From NCBI GenBank assembly GCA_905221605.1, contig CAJNDS010002450.1:31324-95323 (forward strand): a DNA stretch of 64,000 nucleotides, written 5' to 3'. The notes under the pieces are model-generated. The model had not been told where the DNA came from, searched no databases, and saw nothing but the letters and a program-made list of their open reading frames with translations. Position 1 is the stretch's first letter. Every line of letters begins with the position of its first letter. The stretch is from Symbiodinium natans (Eukaryota > Sar > Dinophyceae > Suessiales > Symbiodiniaceae). Position numbers and translations under genes: made by a program. Of the stretch, positions 63,401-64,000 are shown piece by piece.

Positions 63401-64000
63401 TGTTTTTTGAAAATTTCAAAATTTAAAATTTTGATCCAAACCAAACCGGTTGGCTTAGTTGCAAAAAGTTAGTAAGGCTCATTCTGTTTTCAGATCATTT
63501 CGTTAACAATGTTTCTCAAACAAGGAAAAGTTGAGAAAAATCAAAACATCAATTGATGTTTTAAATTGTGCTTAAGCGATTTTGTTTCTGAACCAAAATC
63601 AGTATTCACACTGCAGACTTTTGAAATGCTTAAAAACTAGTGTTTCCTGTTTTAAATGTTTTTTCATTTTTGGAAATTTTGAAAAACAATCTGCTTTGAC
63701 CCAAGGCAACTTTGAAACCAGTGTTTTTTTAAATGTTTTTCATGTTGGAAATTACAAAAATAATTTGCTTAACAGGGCATCTTCAATTTGCTCAAGTTTG
63801 GTCTTGCCTTGCATGTGTCAAGCCAGACAGCTGAAAAACACAGCCAAAGTTTTTTTTGAGGTCATGTTTCTTTGCTGGTAGCTTTGTTCAGTTTGCAGGT
63901 GCAAACAGGAAAAATGCACGTCAAGTCAAGCAGCAGAAAAAAAAATGGGCTGAGTTTGAAGTCTTGGCTTTGACAAGATGGGCTGCGACAACCCAATTGC
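63401..64000. other. AT-rich non-coding end of window
   Basis: Contains a perfect 20-bp palindrome, AAAACATCAATTGATGTTTT (63543-63562), and a diverged duplication of about 85 bp: AGTGTTT...TTTAAATGTTTTT, GGAAATT and ATCTGCTT/AATTTGCTT recur from about 63638 and 63720. No coding sequence. Confidence 0.7.

Overview
This 64 kb window looks like nuclear DNA of a dinoflagellate (Symbiodiniaceae or a relative). The evidence is indirect but consistent. Two Ty1/copia-type retroelements carry features I associate with dinoflagellate genomes: a cytosine-methyltransferase-like domain inside Pol, a lineage-typical Gag and zinc knuckle, and a KGKGK-rich protein family. Simple-sequence and satellite DNA is very abundant, and ordinary host genes are almost absent. 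No rRNA, tRNA or spliced-leader sequence was recognised. The only host-gene candidate outside repeats is a short possible terminal exon at 28.62-28.77 kb.

Layout. 0-15.2 kb is repeat country: GT, GA and CA microsatellites, an inverted pair of GGGCACTCC-type arrays, a foldback repeat (5.44-5.81 kb), a diverged long-period tandem block (7.25-10.4 kb), a 54-bp palindromic satellite (10.43-11.51 kb), a GAT/GAA tract, and a remarkable AT-rich array with alternating G and C runs built from inverted modules (12.14-14.8 kb). 15,194-23,598 is a complete minus-strand copia element with identical 142-bp LTRs, a perfect 5-bp target duplication, PBS and PPT. Its Gag-Pol is broken by several one-base shifts and by an antisense gene fragment. 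23.6-28.2 kb holds several satellite families and a 600-bp polypyrimidine tract. 28.2-43.3 kb is mostly unannotatable DNA with one reverse-transcriptase relic (32.7-34.8 kb) and an 800-bp CT tract (37.77-38.57 kb). 44.1-49.65 kb is a second, 5'-truncated copia-like element on the minus strand. Its Pol is fused to a membrane/coiled-coil tail and to the C-terminal half of the protein family whose N-terminal part sits inside the first element.

49.6-61.6 kb is the most unusual region. It is about 12 kb, intronless and more than 90% coding. Two adjacent plus-strand genes converge on a minus-strand set that reads, in order, an unknown 256-residue protein, an alpha/beta-hydrolase-like protein, and a roughly 2,000-codon chain of a GT-A-like glycosyltransferase domain, a second alpha/beta-hydrolase and an SF1 (UPF1-like) helicase. 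No transposase, integrase, reverse transcriptase, polymerase or capsid was recognised there. It may be an undescribed mobile or virus-like unit, or a multi-domain dinoflagellate gene family. 61.6-64 kb has paired palindromes, a LINE endonuclease fragment and AT-rich DNA.

Nearly every long coding region is interrupted by single-base frame changes, several of them in homopolymers. Either these copies are young pseudogenes or the assembly carries residual indel errors. The protein calls come from family recognition by eye, not from database searches.
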